From Diphasiastrum complanatum (Eukaryota; Streptophyta; Lycopodiopsida; Lycopodiales; Lycopodiaceae): DNA of 64,000 nt. The position numbers and the translations under genes were made by a program. The notes under the pieces are model-generated. The model saw only the letters and a program-made list of their open reading frames with translations, searched no databases and was not told the DNA's origin. Below, one piece after another: positions 24,201 through 39,000 of this stretch. Each line of letters begins with the position of its first letter. The first letter of the stretch is position 1. Location of the stretch: positions 1,128,673 through 1,192,672 of the forward strand of contig CM055109.1 in NCBI GenBank assembly GCA_029204225.1, read 5' to 3'.

Positions 24201-27200
24201 GGGAGACGACATCTACACGCCAAGGAAAGCATTTGAGGGCTATCTAAAACCAGAGGTGGATGCATTACGATTCGAAGTACAGCAGCTTAAGCTGACTATG
24301 TCCACGCTGCTCCAAGACAACATGGCTCTCAAACAGAAAATCCAGACATTGGAAGGAACGCCATCCCCAATGACAAGCAAAATCGATGAGCTAGAACGTC
24401 ATTTGAGTGAACACAAGGAGGCTTCAAAAACCTGGGCTTCTTTACTTCATAAAAAAGAAGGTAATACCGCTCATATGTCTACTGTTATGTCAGCTACCAT
24501 CTCTGAAGAAAAATTACGTGATTCCAAAGCTCTCAATGTTCGAGTTCGAGGTGTTCTCGACAATCAAGAGGCTGTGAAAGAAGCAAAATCCTTCTTAGAC
24601 ACTACTTTGAGTTTCAATACAGATGACGCAAGAAAATCTTTTAGGAGGCTAAAGCATCGGATCGTGGTCCATCTACCTCTAGTGCTTAGGAAGTTGGGAC
24701 TCTCGGGCGTAGGAGCTGCCCGAGACCCCATCCACATTATCTACGTATTGGTCTATGGAATTGTAACGACTTCCATTATTTAGCAGCTGCAGGAGATTTA
24801 GCAGACTTTATAGCACAGGGGGACATCTTTCTTTTCACTGAGACTCATGAGAGTTAGTTTCAAGGACTACCAGAGTTTCATGGATTCAGATGGTTTTCTG
24901 CTTTTTGATCAAAGACTAGGTCTGTAGGGGGCAGAGGTTCTGGTGGAGCTGCATGCTTATACAGGGACTCATTACAGCCTATCATTGATTTGGTTCGACA
25001 GGATGAGCATGCATCCTATCTGTGGCTTTGATTTCTTGGCCGAAGTACTGGGCTTGATAGGGATTTGTATCTGGCAAGTTGCTATTTTCCACCGGAGTCT
25101 TTGACTTTCGTTGATAGTACGGCCCCCTTATGTTAATCTCTCATCAGATATTCTTCTTTACATGGAGCGTGGTTATATACTTATGGCAGGTGACTTCAAC
25201 GCCAGAACCTCCTCTAGACAGACAGAGTTTCATACGATCACTGATGATCCCTTGAGGATACATGCCACAGATAGTACGGATATGGGGATTGATAGGATAT
25301 TTGCTGATGATGGTGGCCCGGTCTCTGAGCACTTTCTTTTACTGGGTGAGGTCCATGAGCTGGCTTATCTTGTTGGCTAAGATCTGGTGACTATACTTGC
25401 CACCCCCATGGTGGTGGGCATAGTGCTGTGGATTATTTCATGGGGTCACCATCTCTTATACCCTTTCTATCTGACTTTATTGTTTCTCCCACTAAATTAT
25501 CTGACCAGTCCTTTCTTTCCATTAATTTGGGCTCAGTACCTGATCTCTCCCCATCTAATCCCTCTCCTATGGAGCGTGCCCCTAAGTATACATTTAATAA
25601 CGCTTACACACACCTTTACCAAGCTGCTCTCTCTTTCCTACTCCAAAATTTTCCTTATGATAGTCCACTCCACTCCCAAGCATCGTTCCTCACTACAACT
25701 CTTCATATTGCCGCCTCTATGGCCTTCCCATCCAAACATTGTAAAAGATCCAAGTGCCCAAAATCTCGTCATCCTCATTAACCTTGGTATGATGATGTTT
25801 GCAAGCAACTCCACTCGAGCGGAGCACGTGGTTCAAGTTGTCACAGACAGCACCACGACTTGCAAGCAGATGGGACTTGTTAGAAATAAATGACCACGCT
25901 AAAGTTAATCCATAGGTTACTTTGACCCAAAAGGTCGAGATTTGTGTAACCATGGGTATTTAGTTATTTAGGCCATCTTAAGTTTGTCTTAAGTTCAATT
26001 GGACCCAATTTTGGTCATGTACTGACTCGTGGGTCCTTAGAAGTCTAATTTGGTTTAGGGGCCCTATCTTGACTTTTGGGGGTGCCCTACCATCAGTAAG
26101 TAGGTAGAGTACATATTTGCTTATTGTGTCACATTTTTCAGTTTGGCTAAGCATTGCTCTCCATTGCTTGTGTTGTTGTTCTCTCTCTCTCTCTCTCTGG
26201 TCTGCGCTACTGCGCTGCTACGCCTGGCCGTTTGTCTACACTGTCCTCCATCTGCTTACCGCCTCCTATGGCACCTAAGAAAAAGGGGGGTGTTCTTACA
26301 CCCCCCTCCCTGTTGGACACCCCCCCATCACCGGTAGTGATGGAGGAGCCGTCTTCGGTGATAGAAACTAGTGACATTCCTGTCAACATGGCTGCCATTG
26401 ACTACACTCCTTCCAAACCTACCGAAAGTCTTTTTGCTTATGATCTTAGTTTTATCCGACAAGAAATTCTTGGACTTAAGAAACAACTACACCTCTTTGA
26501 AGCTGAAAATAGCAAGTTAGCTAAGGATCTTTTTGGTGTCACGGAACGTGTGGAGCAGCTTGAGCAAGAAAATATATATCTTAAGCAACGAATTGCAGAA
26601 AAAAGTGCCTTGGAGGAGACTTCCAACAAGATCAATAGCTTGGCGAAACAAGTCGAGGAGACGAAAACGTGGGCAGCACTCTTCAAACCGGATGATATGG
26701 GCAGCAAACTCTCATCACTCGCAAAACAGGTTGAAGAAACGACATCGATCCTTAAGCAAGGTAATCACTCTCAGATTTCATCTTTTCCGAAGGAAAACGA
26801 TTTGGAGACAGTTTTGGGTGAACAAGCCAGAAGGGCCAAAAAAGCCTTTAACATTAGAGTAAGAGGCATTGCCAATGGTGGAAAACCGTTGGAAGAAGCT
26901 ACGGATTTGCTCATTTCCAAGTTATCTCATGTGGCTGATGGTTTTGATACTGCTTGGCGTAGTAAATTTGATGACAATGTTTTGTTTATCAACTTCCGCT
27001 CGCTTTCACAACGCCATGCTGCCCTTCGGCTTAGGGCGAAGCTTAAAGGTACTTTCATTTATATGGATGATGACTTAACAAATACTCAATGGTTGGCAAG
27101 AAAAAAGATTATCCTTGAAGCGAAAGAGAAAGGGAAAAGGGTTGTTTTTATTGACGGGAAACCGAGATTTTTCGACCTTCCACAATAGGAACTAGGGGCC

Positions 27201-30200
27201 CCCGGATATAGAAGCTACCCGAGATCCCCTACCAATTTGAGACTTGGCTTCTGGAATTGTAATGGTTTTTTATCTTCGTCATCAGCCGGAGACTTTGCTG
27301 ATTTTATTAGAAAATGCGACATTTTGTTGTTGGCTGAAACTCATGAGTCCTTATATCATCCTCTTCCAAATATACAGGAGTACTCTTGGCATTCTGCTTT
27401 TCGTCCATTTGTTAGGGGAAAAACTTGTCGAGGATCTGGAGGAGTAGCTTGTTTATACAGAGACACCACAGTTCAGATGGTTAAACAAGATCCATACGCT
27501 CGCTATATTTGGTTACACATTATTGGCTCACTATTGGGATTACCTCAGGACATCTATATAGCTGTATGCTATTTTGCTCCACAGACCTCAGTGTTTGCTG
27601 AGTTTGGCGGGGACCCTTTTCAGGCTCTCTCAGATGATATTGCTATCTTTTCTCAGCAGGGTTCCATTTTACTAGCAGGTGATTTCAACGCCCGCACAAG
27701 CTCTAGACAAACCGAATTTCATGCAGCTACGGATCTTCTCAGGCTTTACCCTTTGGATATGGGGCTAGACCGGATATCACAGGATGCAGACACTCCAGCT
27801 ACATCTTTCGGGGAGCAGTTGATCACTCTAGCAGAGACACACGCTCTTGCCATTTTGAATGGCCTCACACAGTGGCCTTCCTCATCAGCATATACATGCT
27901 ATCCTCATGGTGGAGGACATAGTGTGGTCGACTACTTCATTGGATCACCTGCTTTGATCTCTCACATTTCTGATTTCTCCATTACACCCCCTACCATTTC
28001 CGATCACTCACTCTTACACATCTCACTTGGTCACATAACCTCTTCTTTGCAAGTTTCTTGCTCTCTTCCCACTCATAAACGTATTCCTTTCACCCAATCT
28101 GGATTCACCAATTACACCACAATCTTATCCCAACTACTCGCTAACTTCCCGTTCATGGCACCAATTGACCAGCAAGCCACTTTTCTCTCTACATCCCTCT
28201 TAGCTGCTGCTTCCTCATCCTTCCCCACCAAAACGACATCATCTCACAGAAGTGTTCACAACAGATGGTATGATGCAGAATGCCGCTCTCTTCACAATCA
28301 TGTGACATATGCCAGGTCACACTCCCCTGCCACGCTCAAACAATGCCAGAAAGAATATCATAGAACCACCAGAACAAAGAAGATCAAGTACCTACAATCA
28401 CTCTGCCAAAAAATGATCAACTCTTTAGATTCACCCTCCTCCTCTTTTTTCTGGAAACATTTCACCAGACACTCTTCAACATTGGCCCCCATAGCCATCG
28501 AATCCTGGATCGAGTATGCCACGGAGTTATATACCACGGACTCTCCTCCTACCTCACTCTCACCGAGACCTGACCACTGCTCACTTTTCACCCCTGACAT
28601 GGTTGAAAACGCCATTAAACATGCCAAACTAAATAAAGCCACTGACTATGACTCCTTAAGTGTAGACTTCCTAAAGCCCGTAGCACATCTCATCTCCCCT
28701 TACATTGCTCATGTTTTTAACACAGCTGTTACTTCTGGTTTTCCTACGGCTTGGTGTACTAATATCCTTCACCCCATCCTCAAGGCAGGTGATCCCATGA
28801 ATGTAGGAAACTACCGCACCATTATGATTGGCCACACTCTGGCTAAGATATATGGCTCTATACTACAGACAGTTACTGGATCTTTTGCTGAAACTGAGGG
28901 TTTACACGCTATGGGTCAAGCTGGTTTCAGACCGGGATATTCTACTTCAGACCAGATCTTCATTTTGAGATGCATTATTGAGGAGGCTCGACATCGGAAA
29001 CAGAGAATTTACTGTTGCTTTGTGGATTTTCGCAAAGCTTTTGACTCTGTTCCACGACATCTTCTTTTCCAGAGACTGTCTTCACTTGGCTTTTCAGAGG
29101 ATACTATTGCTGCGATCATTACTTTATATGAGCGAGTCTTGGCACGTTTCAGAGATGGTAGTGGCTGGTCCTCACAGATACATTCTACCATTGGTGTGAA
29201 GCAGGGTTGCCCCTTATCACCCACTCTTTTTGCACTATATATAGATGACCTCGAGCGGATTATTCGCGAGGAAGGTGGAGAGGGCTGTCCCCTAGCAGAC
29301 ATTATTATCCCCATTCTCTTGTACGCTGATGATGTGGTTCTCCTCTCATCCTCTGCAGCTGGTTTACAGAGTCACCTTTCTGCTTTACATCACTTTTGCC
29401 AGCGTTGGGGATTGACGGTTAACCTTAAGAAGACTAAGATTATGGTGTTTAACACCAACAGACAGCATATGAGAGATGTGATTTTCTATTATGACGGGCT
29501 ACCGATTGAGATCGTGACCTCCTACACCTATTTGGGAGTTCTTTTCTCTGGTCCGCTACTCACTTTTCGACCAGCAGCCACCGCCAGGCTCCGCAAGGGG
29601 CATACCGCTCTTGTGCATATGGAGAGATTTTGCTCTACTTATTATGTGCAGGATCCTGCTACCAGATGCCTACTATTTTCTGCTACTGTCTCCCCAGTTG
29701 TGCTATATTCGGCTGAGACTTGGTGCCCTGATTTATCACGCGATACATGGAGAGATCTTACTCGTATCCAGATTCTCATGCTCAGTAGGATAATCCGGGC
29801 TAAGCCCTCAATACCACATGATATCATACTAGCCGAGTTTGCTTCTCCTCCATTAGTTGTTGGTGCTATGTTTCAGATCATCACCTTTCTTCACAGGGTA
29901 TCAGATCTAGATACCTCCAGATACATTGTTGCTGCTCTCACTTCATCTTGTACCATTGCGGATCAGGGAGCCAAGCACTCTTGGTATCGCAGTGTCTCAG
30001 CCCTTCTTCAGACTTGGGGTTTATCCGCACTTGATCTTCCGAATGGAACCCATGCTTATATCAGACAGCAGATCTACCGGAGCTACATACGCACTATATG
30101 GTCACATCCTGATCCAGATAGGGTCAAGCTACATTATTATGGCACACATCTTTTACGGCTGGACGTTTCGGGCTTGCCTATTCTTCCAGTTTATCTTACA

Positions 30201-30971
30201 CAGACGCTATCTTTTGGTCTGAGATATCGTATAGGACAGCTTCGAGTCTCTTCTCATCAGCTTGCTATCGAGACAGGTAGATACACAGACACTCCCAGAT
30301 TGCAGCGGATATGTCAGCTCTGTTCTCTTCAGGAGGTGGAAGATGAGTTTCATTTCATCTTTCGCTGCCCAGTATACTATGAGATTAGAGGACGATACCA
30401 TTGTTTATACCGAGATATTCCCCTCACGTTGAGCTCCTTCCTCGAGTATCCAGACGCTAGATGTGTGGGTCTTCTTTTGAGAGAGATGTATATTTTACGA
30501 GCTTCACTTCTACCTACGCTCTCAGATATGGATTCCAGTCAGGCTCACATTACTCAGTTCTTCCAGAAGCGAGACAGAGTGGATATTTCGGTTGCGGATT
30601 TTGACGTCCCCGTCCGAAGATTGAAGACACAGAGAGTTTCGGCTCGATCCAGTGCTACTAGATCTTCATACGCCTCCCACCAGCCTACATCACGACCCAC
30701 TACTACCATCACTCATTACTTTCGGCTTGCTCGTAGCTAGTTTCCTCCGCGGAGCAGGTGGTTAAGCTCTTGCTTTGTACCCTCACCAGCTGGTGGTCAA
30801 GCTTGGATACTTTTTCTCTTAGAGACAGAGAGATCGATATTTTAGTTTTAGTTTTACTGTCTTTTCATTGGTAAATAAGTCCTTATGCGGACAATGCTTC
30901 TCACATTTTGTACTCTCTTTTGTCTTATGTGCCCCTGGGCACCAAAAGACGTTAATAATAATTCTAATTCT

Positions 30972-31028
<57 letters not shown>

Positions 31029-34000
31029 CGCCGCCCTGCTGGTGCGCTGCCCGCCTGCTGGTGCGCTGCCCGCCCTGCTAGCGCTGCTGCCCTCTCTCTC
31101 TCTTGCACAGCCCACCCGCCCTGCTGGCGCTGCTGTCCGCCCTGCTGGCGCTGCAGTGCTGACCTTCGCACCTGCCCTACGCTGGTCGGCGCTACTGCGC
31201 TGCTACGCCTGGCCGTTTGTCTACACTGCCCTCCATCTGCTTACCGCCTCCTATGGCACCTAAGAAAAAGGGGGGTGTTCTTACACCCCCCTCCCTATTG
31301 GACACCCCCCCATCACCGGTAGTGATGGAGGAGCCGTCTTCGGTGATAGAAACTAGTGACATTCCTGTCAACATGGCTGCCATTGACTACACTCCTTCCA
31401 AACCTACCGAAAGTCTTTTTGCTTATGATCTTAGTTTTATCCGACAAGAAATTCTTGGACTTAAGAAACAACTACACCTCTTTGAAGCTGAAAATAGCAA
31501 GTTAGCTAAGGATCTTTTTGGTGTCACGGAACGTGTGGAGCAGCTTGAGCAAGAAAATATATATCTTAAGCAACGAATTGCAGAAAAAAGTGCCTTGGAG
31601 GAGACTTCCAACAAGATCAATAGCTTGGCGAAACAAGTCGAGGAGACGAAAACGTGGGCAGCACTCTTCAAACCGGATGATATGGGCAGCAAACTCTCAT
31701 CACTCGCAAAACAGGTTGAAGAAACGACATCGATCCTTAAGCAAGGTAATCACTCTCAGATTTCATCTTTTCCGAAGGAAAACGATTTGGAGACAGTTTT
31801 GGGTGAACAAGCCAGAAGGGCCAAAAAAGCCTTTAACATTAGAGTAAGAGGCATTGCCAATGGTGGAAAACCGTTGGAAGAAGCTACGGATTTGCTCATT
31901 TCCAAGTTATCTCATGTGGCTGATGGTTTTGATACTGCTTGGCGTAGTAAATTTGATGACAATGTTTTGTTTATCAACTTCCGCTCGCTTTCACAACGCC
32001 ATGCTGCCCTTCGGCTTAGGGCGAAGCTTAAAGGTACTTTCATTTATATGGATGATGACTTAACAAATACTCAATGGTTGGCAAGAAAAAAGATTATCCT
32101 TGAAGCGAAAGAGAAAGGGAAAAGGGTTGTTTTTATTGACGGGAAACCGAGATTTTTCGACCTTCCACAATAGGAACTAGGGGCCCCCGGATATAGAAGC
32201 TACCCGAGATCCCCTACCAATTTGAGACTTGGCTTCTGGAATTGTAATGGTTTTTTATCTTCGTCATCAGCCGGAGACTTTGCTGATTTTATTAGAAAAT
32301 GCGACATTTTGTTGTTGGCTGAAACTCATGAGTCCTTATATCATCCTCTTCCAAATATACAGGAGTACTCTTGGCATTCTGCTTTTCGTCCATTTGTTAG
32401 GGGAAAAACTTGTCGAGGATCTGGAGGAGTAGCTTGTTTATACAGAGACACCACAGTTCAGATGGTTAAACAAGATCCATACGCTCGCTATATTTGGTTA
32501 CACATTATTGGCTCACTATTGGGATTACCTCAGGACATCTATATAGCTGTATGCTATTTTGCTCCACAGACCTCAGTGTTTGCTGAGTTTGGCGGGGACC
32601 CTTTTCAGGCTCTCTCAGATGATATTGCTATCTTTTCTCAGCAGGGTTCCATTTTACTAGCAGGTGATTTCAACGCCCGCACAAGCTCTAGACAAACCGA
32701 ATTTCATGCAGCTACGGATCTTCTCAGGCTTTACCCTTTGGATATGGGGCTAGACCGGATATCACAGGATGCAGACACTCCAGCTACATCTTTCGGGGAG
32801 CAGTTGATCACTCTAGCAGAGACACACGCTCTTGCCATTTTGAATGGCCTCACACAGTGGCCTTCCTCATCAGCATATACATGCTATCCTCATGGTGGAG
32901 GACATAGTGTGGTCGACTACTTCATTGGATCACCTGCTTTGATCTCTCACATTTCTGATTTCTCCATTACACCCCCTACCATTTCCGATCACTCACTCTT
33001 ACACATCTCACTTGGTCACATAACCTCTTCTTTGCAAGTTTCTTGCTCTCTTCCCACTCATAAACGTATTCCTTTCACCCAATCTGGATTCACCAATTAC
33101 ACCACAATCTTATCCCAACTACTCGCTAACTTCCCGTTCATGGCACCAATTGACCAGCAAGCCACTTTTCTCTCTACATCCCTCTTAGCTGCTGCTTCCT
33201 CATCCTTCCCCACCAAAACGACATCATCTCACAGAAGTGTTCACAACAGATGGTATGATGCAGAATGCCGCTCTCTTCACAATCATGTGACATATGCCAG
33301 GTCACACTCCCCTGCCACGCTCAAACAATGCCAGAAAGAATATCATAGAACCACCAGAACAAAGAAGATCAAGTACCTACAATCACTCTGCCAAAAAATG
33401 ATCAACTCTTTAGATTCACCCTCCTCCTCTTTTTTCTGGAAACATTTCACCAGACACTCTTCAACATTGGCCCCCATAGCCATCGAATCCTGGATCGAGT
33501 ATGCCACGGAGTTATATACCACGGACTCTCCTCCTACCTCACTCTCACCGAGACCTGACCACTGCTCACTTTTCACCCCTGACATGGTTGAAAACGCCAT
33601 TAAACATGCCAAACTAAATAAAGCCACTGACTATGACTCCTTAAGTGTAGACTTCCTAAAGCCCGTAGCACATCTCATCTCCCCTTACATTGCTCATGTT
33701 TTTAACACAGCTGTTACTTCTGGTTTTCCTACGGCTTGGTGTACTAATATCCTTCACCCCATCCTCAAGGCAGGTGATCCCATGAATGTAGGAAACTACC
33801 GCACCATTATGATTGGCCACACTCTGGCTAAGATATATGGCTCTATACTACAGACAGTTACTGGATCTTTTGCTGAAACTGAGGGTTTACACGCTATGGG
33901 TCAAGCTGGTTTCAGACCGGGATATTCTACTTCAGACCAGATCTTCATTTTGAGATGCATTATTGAGGAGGCTCGACATCGGAAACAGAGAATTTACTGT

Positions 34001-35959
34001 TGCTTTGTGGATTTTCGCAAAGCTTTTGACTCTGTTCCACGACATCTTCTTTTCCAGAGACTGTCTTCACTTGGCTTTTCAGAGGATACTATTGCTGCGA
34101 TCATTACTTTATATGAGCGAGTCTTGGCACGTTTCAGAGATGGTAGTGGCTGGTCCTCACAGATACATTCTACCATTGGTGTGAAGCAGGGTTGCCCCTT
34201 ATCACCCACTCTTTTTGCACTATATATAGATGACCTCGAGCGGATTATTCGCGAGGAAGGTGGAGAGGGCTGTCCCCTAGCAGACATTATTATCCCCATT
34301 CTCTTGTACGCTGATGATGTGGTTCTCCTCTCATCCTCTGCAGCTGGTTTACAGAGTCACCTTTCTGCTCTACATCACTTTTGCCAGCGTTGGGGATTGA
34401 CGGTTAACCTTAAGAAGACTAAGATTATGGTGTTTAACACCAACAGACAGCATATGAGAGATGTGATTTTCTATTATGACGGGCTACCGATTGAGATCGT
34501 GACCTCCTACACCTATTTGGGAGTTCTTTTCTCTGGTCCGCTACTCACTTTTCGACCAGCAGCCACCGCCAGGCTCCGCAAGGGGCATTCCGCTCTTGTG
34601 CATATGGAGAGATTTTGCTCTACTTATTATGTGCAGGATCCTGCTACCAGATGCCTACTATTTTCTGCTACTGTCTCCCCAGTTGTGCTATATTCGGCTG
34701 AGACTTGGTGCCCTGATTTATCACGCGATACATGGAGAGATCTTACTCGTATCCAGATTCTCATGCTCAGTAGGATAATCCGGGCTAAGCCCTCAGTACC
34801 ACATGATATCATACTAGCCGAGTTTGCTTCTCCTCCATTAGTTGTTGGTGCTATGTTTCAGATCATCACCTTTCTTCACAGGGTATCAGATCTAGATACC
34901 TCCAGATACATTGTTGCTGCTCTCACTTCATCTTGTACCATTGCGGATCAGGGAGCCAAGCACTCTTGGTATCGCAGTGTCTCAGCCCTTCTTCAGACTT
35001 GGGGTTTATCCGCACTTGATCTTCCGAATGGAACCCATGCTTATATCAGACAGCAGATCTACCGGAGCTACATACGCACTATATGGTCACATCCTGATCC
35101 AGATAGGGTCAAGCTACATTATTATGGCACACATCTTTTACGGCTGGACGTTTCGGGCTTGCCTATTCTTCCAGTTTATCTTACACAGACGCTATCTTTT
35201 GGTCTGAGATATCGTATAGGACAGCTTCGAGTCTCTTCTCATCAGCTTGCTATCGAGACAGGTAGATACACAGACACTCCCAGATTGCAGCGGATATGTC
35301 AGCTCTGTTCTCTTCAGGAGGTGGAAGATGAGTTTCATTTCATCTTTCGCTGCCCAGTATACTATGAGATTAGAGGACGATACCATTGTTTATACCGAGA
35401 TATTCCCCTCACGTTGAGCTCCTTCCTCGAGTATCCAGACGCTAGATGTGTGGGTCTTCTTTTGAGAGAGATGTATATTTTACGAGCTTCACTTCTACCT
35501 ACGCTCTCAGATATGGATTCCAGTCAAGCTCACATTACTCAGTTCTTCCAGAAGCGAGACAGAGTGGATATTTCGGTTGCGGATTTTGACGTCCCCGTCC
35601 GAAGATCGAAGACACAGAGAGTTTCGGCTCGATCCAGTGCTACTAGATCTTCATACGCCTCCCACCAGCCTACATCACGACCCACTACTACCATCACTCA
35701 TTACTTTCGGCTTGCTCGTAGCTAGTTTCCTCCGCGGAGCAGGTGGTTAAGCTCTTGCTTTGTACCCTCACCAGCTGGTGGTCAAGCTTGGATACTTTTT
35801 CTCTTAGAGACAGAGAGATCAATATTTTAGTTTTAGTTTTACTGTCTTTTCATTGGTAAATAAGTCCTTATGCGGACAATGCTTCTCACATTTTGTACTC
35901 TCTTTTGTCTTATGTGCCCCTGGGCACCAAAAGACGTTAATAATAATAATTCTAATTCT

Positions 35960-36054
<95 letters not shown>

Positions 36055-39000
36055 AGGAGGGCGCCCAGCCTCTTCTCTCTTGTTTCTTGTGGAGATTGAT
36101 TGATAACTAGATCTTGGTGACTTGACTCTTGCTTTCCTAAATGGTATCAGAGCTACCAGATTTGCAGCAAGCTTGTATGTTGGCACCCTACCAGAAGAGG
36201 AGCTTCTCTACTTTTTGTTCTGAAATTTCAGCATCCTGCTGATCTATCCAAGTGGAGTTTGGATCAGCTTTTTTGTCTTTTTTCAGGTTGAAGGAGGGCG
36301 CCCATCACAGATCTTGGAGGAGCAATTTGTGGCACCCAAAAATCAGCACCTCAAATCTGATTTTTCTTTTGCAGCTAGTTTTCAGCAAGTTTTGTTTGGA
36401 GGAGGGCGCCCAAAAATCTACTACTGATTTTTGGTGTTGGAGCCTTCTTACCTTGTTGTTTTTGTTTTCAAGTTTGCATTTGTGAAAAAGGGCGCCCAAT
36501 ATTCAGCATACCCTATTTTGGGTTAGGGCCAATTTGTGGCTGGAAAATTACAGATTTTCAGCAAAGCAGTAGGGTGCTTTCAACAGCCCTATTGGAGTGT
36601 GTGTTGATCACACTATTTGGCTTCCTAATTGGGTTTTGGTGTAGGCTTCAATCGAAGCTAACCTAATTTTCAAGAAGCTGGTTTTTTTGTGCAGAAAGAC
36701 AGCCATCTTTCCATTATCCTTTGAGCACTTTGGTTGCAGATTGGAAGACATCTGGTGCCAAAAGGTACTGAGTTGATTGAGGTGTCTCGCTGCAGACTTT
36801 GATGTTTGAGCTATTTTTTGACGTATTGAACTGCTTTTGTTGTGCTTGAATCGCAAGATACTCACTTGTCAACATTGTTTGTTTGTGGTTGCAAGTGAAC
36901 CCTGACTCCTGCATGGTCGACTTGTTAGCTACTGCTCCTCGGGCACTAAAAAGTTTCTGGCTGCTTCAACTTTTTCTTGTTTAAACCCTACAGCTGTGGG
37001 TGAGCGTGGCTGAAAAACCGTACATCAGCATAAATGGGCTGTATCCCGTAGCTGAATGTTTGGTACTATTGTAAGCAAACTCTAAAATCGAGAGACACTC
37101 CTCCCAATTTGTCTGCTTCTTGCTGACGTATGCTCCAAGCATATCCTCCAGCACCTGATTTACCCTCTCTGTTTGACCGTCCGTCTGTGGATGGTCGGTG
37201 GTACTCATATTAAGTTTAGTATAGAGATGATGGAATACTGCCCTCCAAAAATTTCCATTAAACTTACTGTCCCGATCGTTGACTATGTCGGGTAGACTGT
37301 ACAATTTAAATAGCCCGTCTACAACAACCTCGCTAACTCTGGAGCTCTAACGGTTGTTTTGGTCGGAATGAAATGAGCCATTTTGGTCAAACGGTCAACT
37401 GTGACCCATATAGCGTCATTACCCTTTTGGGCTTTAGGCAGGCCTACTGTAAAATCCATGGGGATACTCTCCCATTTACCAACTGGTATTTCTAAGGGAT
37501 GCAACAACCCTCCTGCCTTTAAACGCTCTGCTTTGTTTACTTGACATTTCTGGCAACTGGTTACATACTGGTGGACGTCCTTTTTCATACTGGGCCAGAA
37601 AAATTGCCTACGAAGAAGCTCATAGGTCTTCTGTATGCCTGGGTGCCCCACACTAGGATTCTCATGACACTCATATAGGACCTGCTACCTATAATCCTCT
37701 GAATTGGGGACACATACTCTACTTCTATAGAGCAAGCACTCATCCTGAATGGAATACTGTTTCCATTTGAATCCTTGAGTCAACTGACCCTCAACCACTG
37801 GGGTTTGCTTGGGTAATACAGGCTCAGAATCCTCAACGTCATCTGACGTATACTCGGACTCATCATCATCCTCAACGGAAGCTGCCGTATTCTTGGATGA
37901 ACTGGCTCCAGCCCCAGGAACTGGTTCTGGAGTCTATAACTGTCTGCTCTGGACTGAGTGCCAGATAGTAGAGAAGAATGCATCATGCTGGCACTTCCCT
38001 CTCAAGGACTCGAGTAACTCATTACGAATCTGAGTAAAACTCAGCTCGTTTATTATCGGCAATCTACTAAGGGCATCTGCTACTGTATTGAATTTCCCCC
38101 ATCTATATCTGATAGACATATCAAAATCTCGCATCAACTCTGCCCAACGAGCTTTCCGACCTCTAAGCTCAGGTTGATTGCAAAGGTATCTGAGACTTTC
38201 ATAGTCTGTCAGGACCTCAAAGTTGGCACCATACAAATAATGCCTCCAAGTCTTAAAGGCATGGACTATAGAAAAGAGTTCCTCTTCATAGGCACTGTAC
38301 CTAGTCTGAGCTGGCTCGAGTTTTTTACTCTCGAACGCAACTGGTCGTCCACCCTGAGTTAGTACAGCACCAATTGCAAAGTCGCTAGCATCTGTCTCGA
38401 CCACAAATGGCTGATTGGGGTCAACGACTTTTAAAACTGGTACTGTAGCTAAGGCTGTTTTGAGAGCATCAAAGCTCTCTTGCTGTGCGGACTCCCAAAT
38501 GAACTCCTTTCCCTTCCCCTTAAGAAGATTTGTCATGGGAACTGCTATCTGAGCATATTCCTTGACAAATCGTCTGTAATATCCCGCCAAACCTAGAAAG
38601 ATCTGAAGCTCTAAAATATTCTGAGGTCTCAGCCAACTGAGTATGGCTTTGACCTTATTAGGGTCCATATAAATCCCATCTGCCGAGATAATGTGACCCA
38701 AATAAGCTACTTCTTCAACGAAGAATTCACACTTAGGTTTCTTAGCATAAAGCTTAAGCTTTCTAAGCAGTCGAAACACCTTTCTGAGGTGTTTAAGATG
38801 CTCCTTCCTCGTTTTATTGTAGACGAGGATGTCATCTAAAAATACGACTACAAACTTACCCAAGTATGGTCTGAGGACACTCTTCATCAAGGTCCGTGCA
38901 TTATCTGAAAGTTTAATTCATCTTGATACCCCTGAATACCAAGATTTAAATTACTTACCATAGTTTCCCAAATTGCGTTCCAGATCGCGGACTGCAACTT

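Larger units (their letters stand above)
26199..30973 (+). mobile_element. LINE copy 1, near full length
   Basis: Contains ORF1, ORF2 and a 3' untranslated region ending in AATAATAATTCTAATTCTAA before a (TC)n tract. It is nearly identical to the second copy 4,985 bp downstream; only three amino-acid differences are seen in 1,167 codons of ORF2. Relative to copy 2 it lacks about 165 bp at the 5' end. The two copies lie head to tail with only (TC)n between them. Both reading frames are intact, so it could be active. Confidence 0.93.
31027..35972 (+). mobile_element. LINE copy 2, full length
   Basis: Head-to-tail repeat of copy 1. It includes about 165 bp of additional 5' sequence made of imperfect CCCTGCTGG(C/T)GCGCTG units (31027-31190), perhaps a repetitive 5' promoter region. 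ORF1 and ORF2 are intact. The 3' end AATAATTCTAATTCTAATTC is followed by a (TC)n tract of 80 bp and then the right part of the LTR in which both copies sit. Confidence 0.94.

Noticed and set aside
28358-28642. Minus-strand ORFs opposite the LINE ORF2s (also 29009, 33343, 33994)
   Set aside because: Shadow frames of ORF2, repeated identically in both copies because the copies are identical.
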